A stretch of 64,000 nucleotides of DNA from Sesamum alatum (GCA_034509735.1 JACGWO010000008.1:17185864-17249863), one strand, 5' to 3'; counted from the stretch's first letter, positions 22,281 through 33,063 are shown. Made by a program: numbers and translations. The notes: generated by a model from the sequence alone, not told the origin.

Positions 22281-23105
22281 CTATGGAAATGAACTTGAGC
22301 TCCAAATATCTCCTCGTTTAAGGTGGGGATTGTTTTGCCATGCGTCATATACCGCCCCACTAATCCATTCCGAAAGCTTTGAGATTTTTGGAAAGCTTGG
22401 TGACGTAGTATGAACTAAAGCAAGGGCTCCAAAATCATACCACTCTCGTACCTCTTCTAGTTTAGGCCCTTCGATCGTCCAGATTCTGTTATATCTTTCG
22501 GATATGTCTACGATGGTCTTGCCTGGGCTTATGCCTTTACGGGAAACAAGTTTTTCCCATGATCTCTGATAATCCTGCCAAGCGAAAACAGGAGATAAAG
22601 CTTCATTAGTATTAACCTTAGAGGTGCCCATCATTGGCCTAAGGTTAATCTCTTTCTCTTTTACCCCAGAGGTGCTGGGTTGACTTGACTTATCAGGAGT
22701 TTGCACTTCCTGTAACTCAACTTTTGCCTTTTCACCAGAGTTTAGCGATGGCCTTGTGCAAGCAGTACTTGAATCAGCCGCTACAGGTTTAGAGCCCTGT
22801 TCTCTAATTGCAGGTTTAGAGCCCTGCTCTCTAATTGCAGGTTTAGAGCCCTGCTCTCTTAATTCTCGGGCTATCACCGAAGATGATGCCTTTCGAATTG
22901 GTTCCAGTACGTTGTCCCATAACGAGCTTGCAGCAAGTTTGGTACTCCTGATGGCGGTCTAGACAATGTCCAGATCAGTTCGTTGAACTTGGCCAGCTAT
23001 TTGGGCATTAACCGTTAGCTGTCTAAATCTCTTATCAATCTCTTCAAGGTTCTCCCTGAGGTGCCTGAGCCTGATGATAACGGAGTCTGCTTCAGCTGCC
23101 TCCAT
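22281..23105 (-). pseudogene. pararetroviral last ORF, function unrecognised
   Basis: The start codon (23105-23103) overlaps the end of the RNase H frame, which stops at 23092, a compact overlap typical of caulimovirids. The frame would be 274 codons, with a coiled-coil-like start (LRHLRENLEEIDKRFRQL), an in-frame amber stop at codon 49 (22961-22959), a threefold 9-residue repeat (REQGSKPAI), a Ser/Thr/Lys-rich linker, and a folded-looking C-terminal part (WTIEGPKLEEVREWYDFGAL). By position it corresponds to the last ORF of the genome, which in some genera is the translational transactivator. I do not recognise a specific domain. Confidence 0.5.
22786..22866 (-). repeat. in-frame tandem repeat, 3 x 27 bp
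   Basis: Three 27-bp units (GGTTTAGAGCCCTGYTCTC on the plus strand) encode nine residues each in the last ORF. The first two differ at one base, so the array expanded recently relative to the rest of the element, or was kept in frame by selection while the virus was active. Confidence 0.85.
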
Positions 23106-23531
23106 CTCTTGTCAAGAAATCTGCAAGAACATTTTCAGGAGATTTGATAACGACAATATTATAACAATAATATTGGCATTCTGCTTGCCATCTAATAATA
23201 CGAGCTTTCTCAATCTTTGATTCAAGTTTATTTTTTAAGAAAGCTTTAACATTCGTATTATCAACTTTTAATGTAAATTCTTTGGCTAGTAAGAACAAAG
23301 GCCATTTCTTAAAAGCCTTCCAAACCGCAAAGAATTCCTTCTCGTTGATATGTCATAGTTTAGCTTGCTGCTCAGTGAACAACCCTCCTGTGTATCTACA
23401 AGGTTCTTCACCCATAGTTGTCTTTTTCATGAGCACTGCTGCCCATCTGTAATCATTGGCGTCCGTATAGACTACCAACTCATTCTCGTCTTGTGGGATC
23501 GCAAGCTTTGGCAAGTTATTGCAAACCTGTT
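23092..23531 (-). pseudogene. pararetroviral RNase H domain
   Basis: The frame carries the catalytic positions of caulimovirid RNase H: the first Asp in VVYTDANDYRW, the Glu in INEKEFFAVW, the Asp in KVDNTN, and the C-terminal Asp in LADFLTR. It is interrupted once, by TGA after EQQAKL. The upstream RT core is absent; the frame is joined near 23545 to the coiled-coil segment by what looks like a large deletion. In the virus this domain removes the RNA template during reverse transcription. Similarity to Gypsy RNase H means the assignment rests partly on context. Confidence 0.65.
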
Positions 23532-23765
23532 TTAACTCACGAACCCTTTGCGTATGAATTTCCCCCCATTTCCATTTTGAACTCTCTGTATATCTAGTAG
23601 GATCTTTAGGATCTCATCTATCTTTTGGTTCAAGAGGTCTATTTTCATAGGTATATGGATTAACTTATGTCCATAGTCTTGAACTGTCTTTTGGACCTCT
23701 CTAAGGTCCTGAGAGTACTTTGAGGCATCCGGTTCGAGTTCCCTCCAATCAGTTCCTTTAATCAT
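23532..23765 (-). pseudogene. coiled-coil segment at a deletion junction
   Basis: A 77-codon frame with heptad-like spacing of Leu/Ile (LREVQKTV, LINQKIDEILKILL) ends shortly after NGNGGKF, where it runs into RNase H-side sequence in another frame. In a complete genome several thousand bases would lie here. Coiled coils are found in virion-associated and N-terminal polyprotein regions of caulimovirids; I cannot say which this is. Confidence 0.45.
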
Positions 23766-23779
23766 TATTTTTAGAACTG

Positions 23780-24057
23780 TATTTTTTCAAGAATCTACCT
23801 GTTCTGGATCTCCTGGCTGGGATTCTTCCATGGATCTCAGCTCCCTGTAGACATCTCACAGCATTTCCTGGTAGCGCCTCTTGGATATGGCGATTTCTGT
23901 GCCATTCCTCTCTTTCTTCCTCTGGAAGAAGTGATCAACCTTGGACTGTTGGCGATAGTTCTAAGAATTTCCATAAAAAATTCTATTTTCTGTATTTTCA
24001 GAATCTGAAAATATTCCCTGTTTTCAATGTTACTCGAACATTCGTTCAGTTCCATAC
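23780..24057 (-). pseudogene. broken first ORF of the pararetrovirus
   Basis: A frame starting MELNECSSNIENREYF runs 72 codons; after about 45 codons a different frame gives a more protein-like continuation (AISKRRYQEML, then a stop, then DVYRELRSMEE). This suggests a frameshift plus a nonsense mutation in what was the N-terminal part of a polyprotein or movement protein. No motif allows a firm name. Confidence 0.4.
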
Positions 24058-24129
24058 TTTTAAAGATCTCCTCGGTTAGGGATAAAATATCGATATGTAA
24101 TATAAATCAACATTTGTTCAATAAACATA

Positions 24130-24142
24130 GGCTCTGATACCA
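24130..24142 (-). promoter_or_regulatory. tRNA-Met primer binding site
   Basis: The minus strand reads TGGTATCAGAGCC, the standard complement to the 3' end of initiator tRNA-Met, used by caulimovirids and by many plant LTR retrotransposons. No LTR precedes it; the inverted arm does. Confidence 0.8.
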
Positions 24143-24145
24143 TTT

Positions 24146-24400
24146 TCATGCATAGGGGTACTAATTCTGAAAATCTGGGCAAAATCCCTGCGAAAATTAA
24201 ATTTAGGGGACTAGAAATTATATTATCAAAAAGATGAGGGTTGGTACTAAAATCGTCAATTTCAAAACTAAGGTACTAAACTTGCAACTTACATAAACTG
24301 CGGTATCAAACCTGTCAGAATTATCAATTGTATGGTACTGATTTTGACATTTCGAAAAGCATGGTATCGAAATTGCAAAGTAGCCCTATAGTATGATACC
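24146..24400. repeat. right arm of the inverted-repeat element
   Basis: Reverse-complemented it reads GGTATCATACTATAGGG, TTCGATACCATGCTTTTC, AGTCCCCTAA, CAGAATTAGTACCCC, matching the left arm at 20872-21062 in order. It is longer by roughly one internal GGTACC/GATACC unit. Confidence 0.65.
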
Positions 24401-26461
24401 TTTAAAGCATTTATCCCCTAAGTTTTTGTTCATAAATAATTGATTTTATTAAGATAAACTTATATAATATGCTTGTTTTCTCATTGAAATTTATTTTCAT
24501 TGAACTTGCGGTATTATACTATTGATTAGGTACCCTAGAATATTTTTTATGGACATATGAAATTATAATTTCTATGCAATTTTAATATTTTTAATCAACA
24601 CAAAAAAATTAAAAAAATATAAAACATCTCAAGTTGTTCATATTTTTATAATATCTTACTATAAAATAACTTACATTAAATTAATGGCAAATTATCCCAT
24701 GGATTGCTTTCATTGCGTTCAAATAAATGCTTTTTCAAGTTTCTAACTAAAGCGTTTCTTCTTCTAATTATATAACCTATATATTTTTTCCAGTTAGTAT
24801 TAAGATTTTTAACTAATTTTTTTTAATTAGTTATAAATAAAACTCTGTATTATGAATAGAACTCTTTATTAGAATTTATGTTTATTATAATTCTATCTCA
24901 ACTCAACGGTGAAGTAATTAAACAACTATTATAAAATTACTTATTTGTACACATAAATTTATAATCTAATACTCTATAAAAATGATATGCTTGACATTAC
25001 AAAAAACAAAGAAACATAAAACATGGCAACTGGTTCATACTTTTATAATATACATAGATATAGCCAATATTTATCTATGGTTGTATGCCCATTTTTTCTT
25101 CCTTGTCATTTTTTTTCAAAAAAAAAAATGCGTGGTGATGGTTTAGAAGTAATATTTACACCTTTTGATATTTTTTTATAAGGAACAATTTAACGTATAT
25201 TGTTGAGAAGATAAAATATGTACACTGTCATTTTATTCTATTATATTAGATATGATTAAAGAATCATAGAAGGTACCTATTAATGACATCTCAAATGCTC
25301 AAAATACATTTTATTCTATCTTACAACAAAAAGTATCTACTCTACATGATACGTAATTTAATTGATTCTCATATTTCTTTTAACCTATTTTACTCTTCAA
25401 AATGTTTGTTTTACATGACAATTCATTTAATTCATATCATTTGTCATCTAACCTCTATATTTTAATATATCTAGCGATCTGACTAATTCTCATTTAAACT
25501 ATGCTAGAAAAATCCTCAATATTAAATCCTTTCAAATTTCATGATTTTTCTAGTCATTTCATGTTATATCATTGGGCTATTTTTGATCTAGTAAGTGTAT
25601 TATATTATGAATATAATATACGTAAAAATAATATGGGTAAATAAGTATAATGTAAAATGTAATTAATGGGAATAACTATGGATAATGTTAAAGTAATTAA
25701 TTAAGAATAAAAATATATAATGTGAAAAGTAGTTAATAGGAATCAATAAGTATATTATTTTACATTTTTATCCTTAAAAAAAATTATAAGGTTAATTTAG
25801 TTTAATAAAAAAAAAATCAAAATCCCTATTTTTACTTTTATATAGATATAGATATAGATATAGATATAGGAGGTTGTGAACTCTATAAAACTTAAAGAAG
25901 TCGAAGATCACCCACCATCTAGGCTTCAAATATTTCGATGGTTGGAAATGATTTTCTTTTTGGTATAATTTTTCCTCAAGTATTCATTTTATTTTCATTT
26001 TCCACATATCCATATCTATCTAATTATACAGGAAGTCTTGAAATTTCTTTTAGTTCTTCTTTAGAACTATTTTGACCTTTTCGTGTTTTTTTTTTTTTTT
26101 TTTTGTCTTTTTATATATCTTTTGTTGTCACATGATAATATATTTTTCATAATTAATGAATTTTCCTCGTGCATTACCCAACAATTTTCTTAATTTTTTT
26201 TATGCCCAATTTCACTTCTATTGTTTCCTCTTTGTTTTTATAGTTAACCATTCTTTTTCTTTCATCTCCTAAATATTATTATTTTTACATGTTCTTTGGA
26301 CAATCTACAGCGCGGCGTTTGAATTTCAATGTCATCTTTATTATTCATCGTTTATTATTTTCGTCATCTTCTCAAAATACTGAATCACATTTCTTATAAA
26401 GAGTAAGTGAGTTAATTGATGTTTTACTTTTGATTTCCCTCTTTAATAGGGAATGTAATAT
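24401..26461. other. AT-rich spacer, no gene seen
   Basis: About 2 kb of low-GC DNA. A Helitron-like 5' start may lie near 25850 on the minus strand (TCTATATAAAAGT), but its other end was not found. Confidence 0.55.
25843..25870. repeat. (TAGATA)n microsatellite
   Basis: About four and a half units of a hexanucleotide repeat. Confidence 0.9.
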
Positions 26462-26479
26462 CCCCCCCCCCCCCCCCCC
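26462..26479. repeat. C18 homopolymer
   Basis: Eighteen consecutive C in otherwise AT-rich DNA; length is likely unstable or uncertain in the assembly. Confidence 0.9.
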
Positions 26480-26859
26480 TTTTGTAAGTGATTTGGTATC
26501 TATATTAATAAATTGGGACATACATAAGAGGAAGATGATTAATAATTTCATCATCCAATGAGTTCATGAACCACACAAGAGGGTTTTCCTTTCCAACAAA
26601 ATCGAACAAGCAAATGAATAATGAAACCATATATTTACATAACAACTTATTTAGTTATATTGTCATTTAGCTTTTGCATTTTCACTGAATATAATTCTTT
26701 TACAATAATTTCTAAAAGTTCAACTTCATTAAGCTTAACGAATAAGATTTTTTCATTTAAACAGTACTTATTAAATTTTAAAATAATATTTCTTAATTTA
26801 TGAATACTTATAATTTTGCTTACTTAAACTTTTAAATAATATAATTATTTTGTCAATAT

Positions 26860-26896
26860 AATAAGCATTACGTGCATCGCAAATAACTCCTACTAG
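26860..26896 (+). mobile_element. probable Helitron 3' terminus
   Basis: ACGTGCATCGCAAATAACTCC then CTAG before T resembles the 3' end at 10281 (minus), but its hairpin is decayed. The matching 5' end was not located. Confidence 0.45.
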
Positions 26897-26899
26897 TAA

Positions 26900-27700
26900 A
26901 TAAGAAAATGATTCAAATCACCACAAGTGAAGTAAAACTACCATCACATTGGGCAATAGCATAATACTATAATCACTAAGGTGAAGCCGTAAGATTGAAT
27001 TGCGGAATCTAATTGACCACTTTCAAGTCCTAATTGTTTCAATTCTTCTCTTTGTCCATTCATCCCCATCTGAGTCTAGCTTGCTTCCAGATAATCACTA
27101 TCGATACTATATTATTATTGGAAAGGGCTTTTTTGATGTCTAAATTAATTTGGTCTGCCAATTTTTTAAAAAATTAATTAATTAACTATTTTTAACTTTC
27201 CCATGATTTTTCATAACTACCTTTGGTAATTTTTTTTCCTCATGCATTTTATTTTATTTTAGATAATTTTGAACTTTACAAAAAGTAAATAATATAATTT
27301 ATAAAATATCTTATATTAAATATTTTTTAAAAATTATGCACATACATAGGATGTGCCACACTTACTAATTACAATAAAGCCCTTGGCAGTTCCTATGACA
27401 TAAATTCTATGATCCCCACAGTGGAAGCCCAATTAATACATGGAAACAAACACATTTCCAAAAAAATCCAAATTCATGAGATCCATTTATTCTTCAGTTC
27501 ATAGATAATCAGAGAATAATTATATTATTATATTATATTATATCTATATAAAAGTATGAATCCTCAAAAAAGTTTTTTTCTTTTTTTATTGGATTAAATT
27601 AACTTTGAAATATCAATTTTTTAAGAACAAAAGACTAAAATAAGATGCTTATTAATTTCTATTAATTATTTTTCACATTACACATATTTATTCTTTTAAG
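26900..27700. other. no gene called
   Basis: Mixed AT-rich sequence. A short minus-strand frame near 27085-26940 (MGMNGQREELKQLGL) looks protein-like over about 40 codons but has no flanking exon or domain I can recognise. TCTATATAAAAGTATGAATCC at about 27543 resembles a Helitron 5' end. Confidence 0.4.
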
Positions 27701-28521
27701 GGTTAATTACACTAACCTCCCCTGCTACTATGGAAATATACAAATTCCCCCTTCATATTATGAAAATTACAAATTGCCGCCTGTGGCTAACAAGTCTTAG
27801 TCAAATTTAACAATAGGTGCTTAAATGACTATTTTGTCCTTACTTATAAAACTAAAAATTATTAAGTAAAATGAAAAATAGAATTATTTTTTTTTATATT
27901 TTTTTATTTGAAATAAAAAGAAGGAATTTTTTGTTGAATGATTTAAAAATATACTTATGTGTTCATTTGTTTTAGGAATTGTAATGTATAGAATTTTATA
28001 GAATTAAAATACATTAAAATTGAGTTATTTAAATTTTCATTTGGCATGGTAAAATTGGCTAAATTATTGAAATTTGCCTCAATAGTTTTAACATTTGAAT
28101 AAATAAGCTTTATTTTATTACTTTCTATAAAAGAAAATATAAGTTCAATAAATTTTCAAGCTTTGATGATTGTTAGGAATAGAAATTAATGTCACAACCT
28201 ATACATATACAATATATGATTAAAAAAATGTCAAAAAACAATATATTAAAAGTTACAAGTATACACCTTTTTTAACTTTAAAAATAACAAATTATCCCTT
28301 AGGGTTATTTAAGTCATAGAAAATGGAGTTATTCAAATTGAGGGTGTTATAGGAAGTTAGGTAAAAAAAATTATGACATCAACAAAATCCATTAAGTTGA
28401 CTAACGGAAGGGGCAGTTTATAGGGGAGATATATTTGAAAGGGAAGCTTTTGTAATTTTCATAGTAAGAGGGGGGAATTTGTATATTCCCATAGTAGTAG
28501 GGGAGGTCATTGTAATTAACC
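27701..28521. mobile_element. foldback MITE, about 820 bp, with 75-bp inverted ends
   Basis: Left end GGTTAATTACACTAACCTCC, CTACTATGGAAATATAC and ATGAAAATTACAAA; right end reverse-complemented GGTTAATTACAATGACCTCC, CTACTATGGGAATATAC and ATGAAAATTACAAA. The match runs about 75 bp with few changes. The interior is AT-rich and non-coding. I could not settle a target duplication. Confidence 0.75.
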
Positions 28522-29929
28522 TTTCATATTAATTACTTTTGACAGTATCCATATTTGTTCCTGTTAATTACTTTTCACATTATCCATCCTATTAATTACT
28601 TTTCACATTGTACATATTTACACATCATTTTTTTAGTATATTATATTAATAATATAATGTACTTATTAGATAAAAATTACCCTTATGATATAACAAGGAA
28701 TGAGTAGAAAAATTAATAAAAATTGAAAGGATTTAGTGTTGAGCGATTTCTAACATAGATATAAATGAGAATTAGTTAGATTACTTGATATATTAAGATA
28801 TATTAGGTGACAAATGAAAAGCAATTAACTAAATTGTCATGTAACGTAAACATTTTTAATAGTATATTAGGTTAAAATAAAATTGAGAATCAATTAAATT
28901 ACTAATCATGTATAGTGAATACTTTTGTAGTAAGATAGACTAAAATGTGATTTGAGCATTTGAGGTATAATTACTAGATAACTTATATGATTTTTTAATC
29001 ATCATTATAAAATAAAATAAAATATTAGTGTACAAGATTTGATCTTTTCGACAATGTACGATAGAAATCGCTCATTGTAAATAAAATATTGAAAGGTGCA
29101 AATCTTACTCCTCAACCATCACCACACATATCCGTTTTCAAAAGAAAAGAGAAAAAGAAAAAGAGAGAAAATGAGCAGGTAGTCATTGATAAACATCGTC
29201 TATACTATTATAAAAAAGTCTTAATGATTCAAAAGATCTTCTAATTTTTTTATATTATATGTCATAATCCTATTAATATAATTACTAATAAGATTGTAAT
29301 AGATATTTTAAAAATGATTGTTAAGTAGGTTATCCAATAAGTTATTGACATAGATATAAGAATTATTAACTTAACACGTATCAAAATTTAAATGAACAAT
29401 TGGCCAATCATACTTATTAAATTCTTATTTATTTTATTTTATTTTATAATTTTTGTACACTTAATTAAAAAATATTAAATATGTGACAGACGTTAGTTAA
29501 CCCTATATACATGCACAATAGTGCAGTACTTTGGAAATAATAATATGATTACTTTTTCATATATTTTAATATTTTTGATGACTAAACTATCTCCTATTAA
29601 ATTTTAGCGACTGCCATAAAAGTATACTGAAAAAATATAAACAATCATAATAATTTCAAATTCTAACAATTCTGATAAAAATTACTGACATAAGTTTATA
29701 ACTATAGAAGATATCATTTTTGTTATACACAAATATATCTTTTTTTTAGGGTAGCTTCTTCAACTCCTAGAACTTGGAGCGATAGGAATGTTTATATATT
29801 TTACTGTATTTTTATGATTGTTATTTATGATTTAACAAAGGATAGTTTAACAGATATTTACAAATGTTAAATAGTATGAAATATTCCTAAAGATGCATGC
29901 ATATGGGTACTTTTATTGGAGTATTATTT
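28522..29929. other. AT-rich spacer, no gene seen
   Basis: Low-GC DNA. TCTATACTATTATAAAA at 29199 matches the Helitron 5' end seen at 10934, but no CTRR end with hairpin was found downstream. Confidence 0.5.
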
Positions 29930-30769
29930 TAAGGCCTTGTTTACCAATTCACATTGAATTGACCTCTACAATAGTAGGGGTCTACTATGTATTGGATTGA
30001 CCCTATTGTATAACTCTATATTTTGTTTACTTGTGTAAATTATTATGATTTGTAAATCCAGTATCATGTTTACATTGAGCCCATATTCATTGGATCAAAC
30101 TAGAAGATTACTTTTTTGCCCCATGTACAGTAAACTAGCAAATCGTTATCACTGTTGTAATATTTTTGGGTCTGAGAAATTCATTCACTCTTGCAATTTC
30201 CAATCTCGTGAACCCTAATCGCTTGGAGAAGTAGCTACTCGCGCCAGAGTAGGTATCAACCAAATTCGTCATCGCCCAACACAGGTAACTAAAGCCTCCA
30301 GCCATAAGACCAATCATGATGGTGAATACTTCTCTTAATACTCAGACTCATATCCATTATTCAAACCATCCATAATTTGAACACCAGAAACAGGAAAATA
30401 AATCCAGAAATCTGACATAAATTGAGAAAGAATAGTACAATGAAACCACAACTTGCACCTAATTGTCACAGCCACATCCTTACTATACATCACTACAACA
30501 ACAAAACGTCTCCCTTTAACCATCTCCCACTTCTACCATGATCAAATGCTATGCCAATTCATTACAAGTTACAACGGCTATTCAACGATCAAACGCTAAA
30601 AATAATTGGTTCTCAACATCGCGTTTTGGCTTAAAAGCAACATCCAAAAATAGTAATAATAATAGTGCTAGAGAATGAATAATAAATTCTCTTTAATGAA
30701 TAAAAATGGTTGTTCAAGAAACTTAAAACTGTTTGTACCCCAAAACAGTTTTGGCGGTTCCTCTGCCAC

Positions 30770-31060
30770 TGATTTCTTTCTGCGCCGCCGCACCCAACCC
30801 CTTCAACTCCTCCATGCTCGTGTAGCTCTACCTCGCCATCATTCCGCCTCTCCTCTTCTCCGCGAGTTCGCAGACTTGCTCCCTCCTCCCACCTTCCCGT
30901 AAATCCCCCCACTCTTCGACGACCCCGCCGGCGGCGTCACCGACCTCTCCGCCACGGGCGGCAGCGCCGAGGCCGGCTTCCGGTTCTCCTTCCGCAGAGC
31001 GGAGGAGAAATCCGGCACCAATTGAGCCAAAGCGGAGGGCACCTTCGGCCGCCTTGGGCC
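30770..31060. other. GC-rich island inside the Harbinger-like element, possible captured exon
   Basis: About 290 bp of CpG-rich sequence in a very AT-rich context. Both strands give open frames of 60-93 codons. On the minus strand MPSALAQLVPDFSSALRKEN is followed downstream in another frame by SYTSMEELKGLGAAAQKEIS, which looks like real protein. The plus strand gives LFDDPAGGVTDLSATGG. I recognise no family and cannot choose a strand. Composition suggests a captured host gene fragment. Confidence 0.4.
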
Positions 31061-31430
31061 CTCTTTCCATGATTAAACTCTCGGTCGTGAGCTGCAAGAG
31101 CTGGGGCTCATGGGAATTGGGGAATTGATAGGGAATCAGAGATTTGGGATCGAGAGCTGCGTGGAGAAAGTGTAGGGTTTAATTCTGTAGAAGCAGAGAG
31201 CCACTGGTCTCCGCCATTGAAACGATTTGTTGGAGCTGTTAACCTCTTCCTCTAATAATTGAGTACTGCATTTAAACACAATCCCACCTACTGTCAGAGC
31301 ATTTATTGTGTGTTGAAAATTAAGGCACTTTAAGGACCAATTGGATAAAATGTGCTTAAAAATAAAGGAGATTAATGGAAAGAAAAAATAGTAGTGGGGG
31401 AGTGGGACCCACAAATTATTAATATAAACC

Positions 31431-32864
31431 CCACCTCCTAGGCCGGGCCAAATTTCCCCAGGCCCAGACCCATTATAATGGGTCCAAGCCCAGACCCAGG
31501 CCCTTTATTTTAAATTAAGCCCAGGCCCAGACCCATTAAATTTAAATGATTGGGCCTGGGTCGGGCAATAGACCCGCTTTAACCCGTTCAGACCCATCCC
31601 CATCCCTAATTCTTTTTCACTTCACGCTCAATGTGTTCTCTCATCTTCCTCATTCCCTCTCCAAACACCGCTGCCACCACCTCCGTCGCTTCCGCCCGTC
31701 GTCGTTTACACTGCCTCCGTCGCCGTTGACAATGCCTTTGTCGGCGACGGACATCTGTTCTCTCGTCTTCTTTATTCCCTCTCCAACCTCGCCGTTGCCA
31801 CCACCTTCGCTGCTTCCGCCGCCACCGTCGTCGTTTACACTGCCTCCATCGTCGCCTCCGCCATTTCCATGCTCCCACCTCAAGAAGAGTAAGCGTGTTA
31901 CACTAAGAAAAATCCTATCTCAGTTGCACTAAAAATTTTTGGTATTTTTTTTATTTTTTGTTGTATATTAGTTGAATTTTGTTGTATGGGTTCATCTTAA
32001 TTCTTGATTAAAGCTGAAAAATTTATTGATTTGTATATTAATTCTTGTATCGAATTCTGTTCTTGAGTCAGTTTCTTTGCTCTTTCTTCTACGCCTTTTC
32101 TCTTCACTGTCGAATAATTGAAACCCATATGGAGATGGACTCGACATCCATGGTGTTAGTGGAGTTGTAATCATATACATGGGTAAAGCCTTCAAAGGGA
32201 ATGATAGATAACATCATGAGTATACATACTTTGAAATACTTGAGCAGCCAAGAATTATGTCCCATTGGTAAAACCAAATTGAAAATGTGCAAAGAGAGTC
32301 GGAGAAGTAGCTGTGAGAGTTTGAGATCTGAGAGCAAAGTTTCAGCAATACCTTTGTCGCATTTTGTTCCATATTTTTTCTGATTCCTTCTTTTTTTCTT
32401 TTTCTGAATATGTTGGCTCAACAAAACCTCCCTCGCCGTGCCTCTGCTAAATTCTCTTCCCGTGGAAGAATTCATAGCAGGTTATCAGAATGAGCAAAAG
32501 AGTTGTTACACTTAATATCCTCTTTGCCCCTTGACGAAAGCTGAAGTTGCTCTATTTTGATACGCACTTATTTTGCTTTCAGATTTGAACTAGTATAACA
32601 GCCAAAATTGCAGAATGAAATGAGGTTCTTTGTGTTTGTTGTTGAGCATTAGTCTGAGGACTTAAATTTAAATTTAAAAAAAAAATTGGGTCTGGATCGG
32701 ACCGGACCCGAAAAATCGGGTTCGATCGGGTCTTGAGACCCATGGGTCTTGAGTTGGGTTTAGTTGGTTGGGTAGGGCCTAGGTTAATTTTTTTTCTTTG
32801 GGCCTCTTCTAGGTCTGGGCCTGGGTAGGGTAAGACCCTACCCATTGACAGGCCTACCATCTCA
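31431..32864. mobile_element. hAT-like element nested in the Harbinger-like element
   Basis: The ends are TAGGCCGGGCC (31439) and, reverse-complemented, TAGGCCTGTC (ending 32856), each followed by CAGGCCCAGACC-type subterminal motifs. The flanking 8 bases CCACCTCC (31431-31438) and CCATCTCA (32857-32864) agree at 6 of 8 positions, as expected of an aged hAT duplication. No transposase. The interior carries a C-rich tandem repeat and 700 bp of ordinary sequence without a recognised gene. Confidence 0.7.
31634..31877. repeat. imperfect tandem repeat, 2 x about 122 bp, CCG/CCA-rich
   Basis: TGTTCTCTCATCTTCCTCATTC (from 31634) and its counterpart at 31756 begin two units that share CGTCGTCGTTTACACTGCC and Ser/Pro-like codons. 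Open frames on both strands here come from this composition bias. Confidence 0.75.
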
Positions 32865-33063
32865 CATATTGCAATCGGTTGATTAGTAGAGAAGAGTAGT
32901 GGCTAATAGAGGGCTGTAGCGGGCCCAACAATTTTCAGGTAAACGAGCCACTCCCTCCTACTAACCAAGATAAGGCCCCTAATAGCACTAGGTAAACACG
33001 CCCTAAATATAGAGATATATGACTGATAAAAAGGTGAGAATAATAATACTAATAGTCATAGTA

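Larger units (their letters stand above)
21065..24145 (-). mobile_element. endogenous pararetrovirus remnant (Caulimoviridae-like), internally deleted
   Basis: On the minus strand the order is: tRNA-Met primer site (24142-24130), a broken first ORF, a coiled-coil segment fused to the RT-associated RNase H, an overlapping second ORF, then a long intergenic region with a TATA box and an AATAAA about 210 nt downstream. There are no LTRs. This order, the overlapping ORFs and the promoter/polyadenylation spacing match caulimovirids and not LTR retrotransposons. At about 3.1 kb it is well under half the usual 7-8 kb: movement, most capsid, protease and RT core are missing. Frameshifts and stops make it inert. 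Genus is uncertain. Confidence 0.6.
29930..33006. mobile_element. PIF/Harbinger-like element, 3.07 kb, TSD TAA
   Basis: The left end GGCCTTGTTTACC (29933) matches the reverse complement of the right end, GGGCGTGTTTACC (ending 33003), and TAA flanks both sides (29930-29932, 33004-33006). A 3-bp TWA duplication with short inverted ends is the Harbinger pattern. No DDE transposase or Myb-like protein is visible. The interior holds a GC-rich segment (30770-31060) and a nested hAT-like element (31439-32856), so without the nested insertion it would be about 1.65 kb. Confidence 0.7.

Noticed and set aside
29199..29520. Complete Helitron starting TCTATACTATTATAAAA
   Set aside because: A 5' end is plausible, but the hairpin at about 29510 (TGCACAATAGTGCA) is not followed by CTRR.
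27450..29930. CRISPR-like or regularly spaced repeats
   Set aside because: Only scattered MITE arms and AT-rich motifs; no regular spacing, and the window is plant nuclear DNA.
31546..31932. Plus- and minus-strand frames of 77-128 codons, Pro/Ser- or Arg/Gly-rich
   Set aside because: Both strands are open only because of the CCG/CCA-rich tandem repeat; no domain or start context supports a gene.
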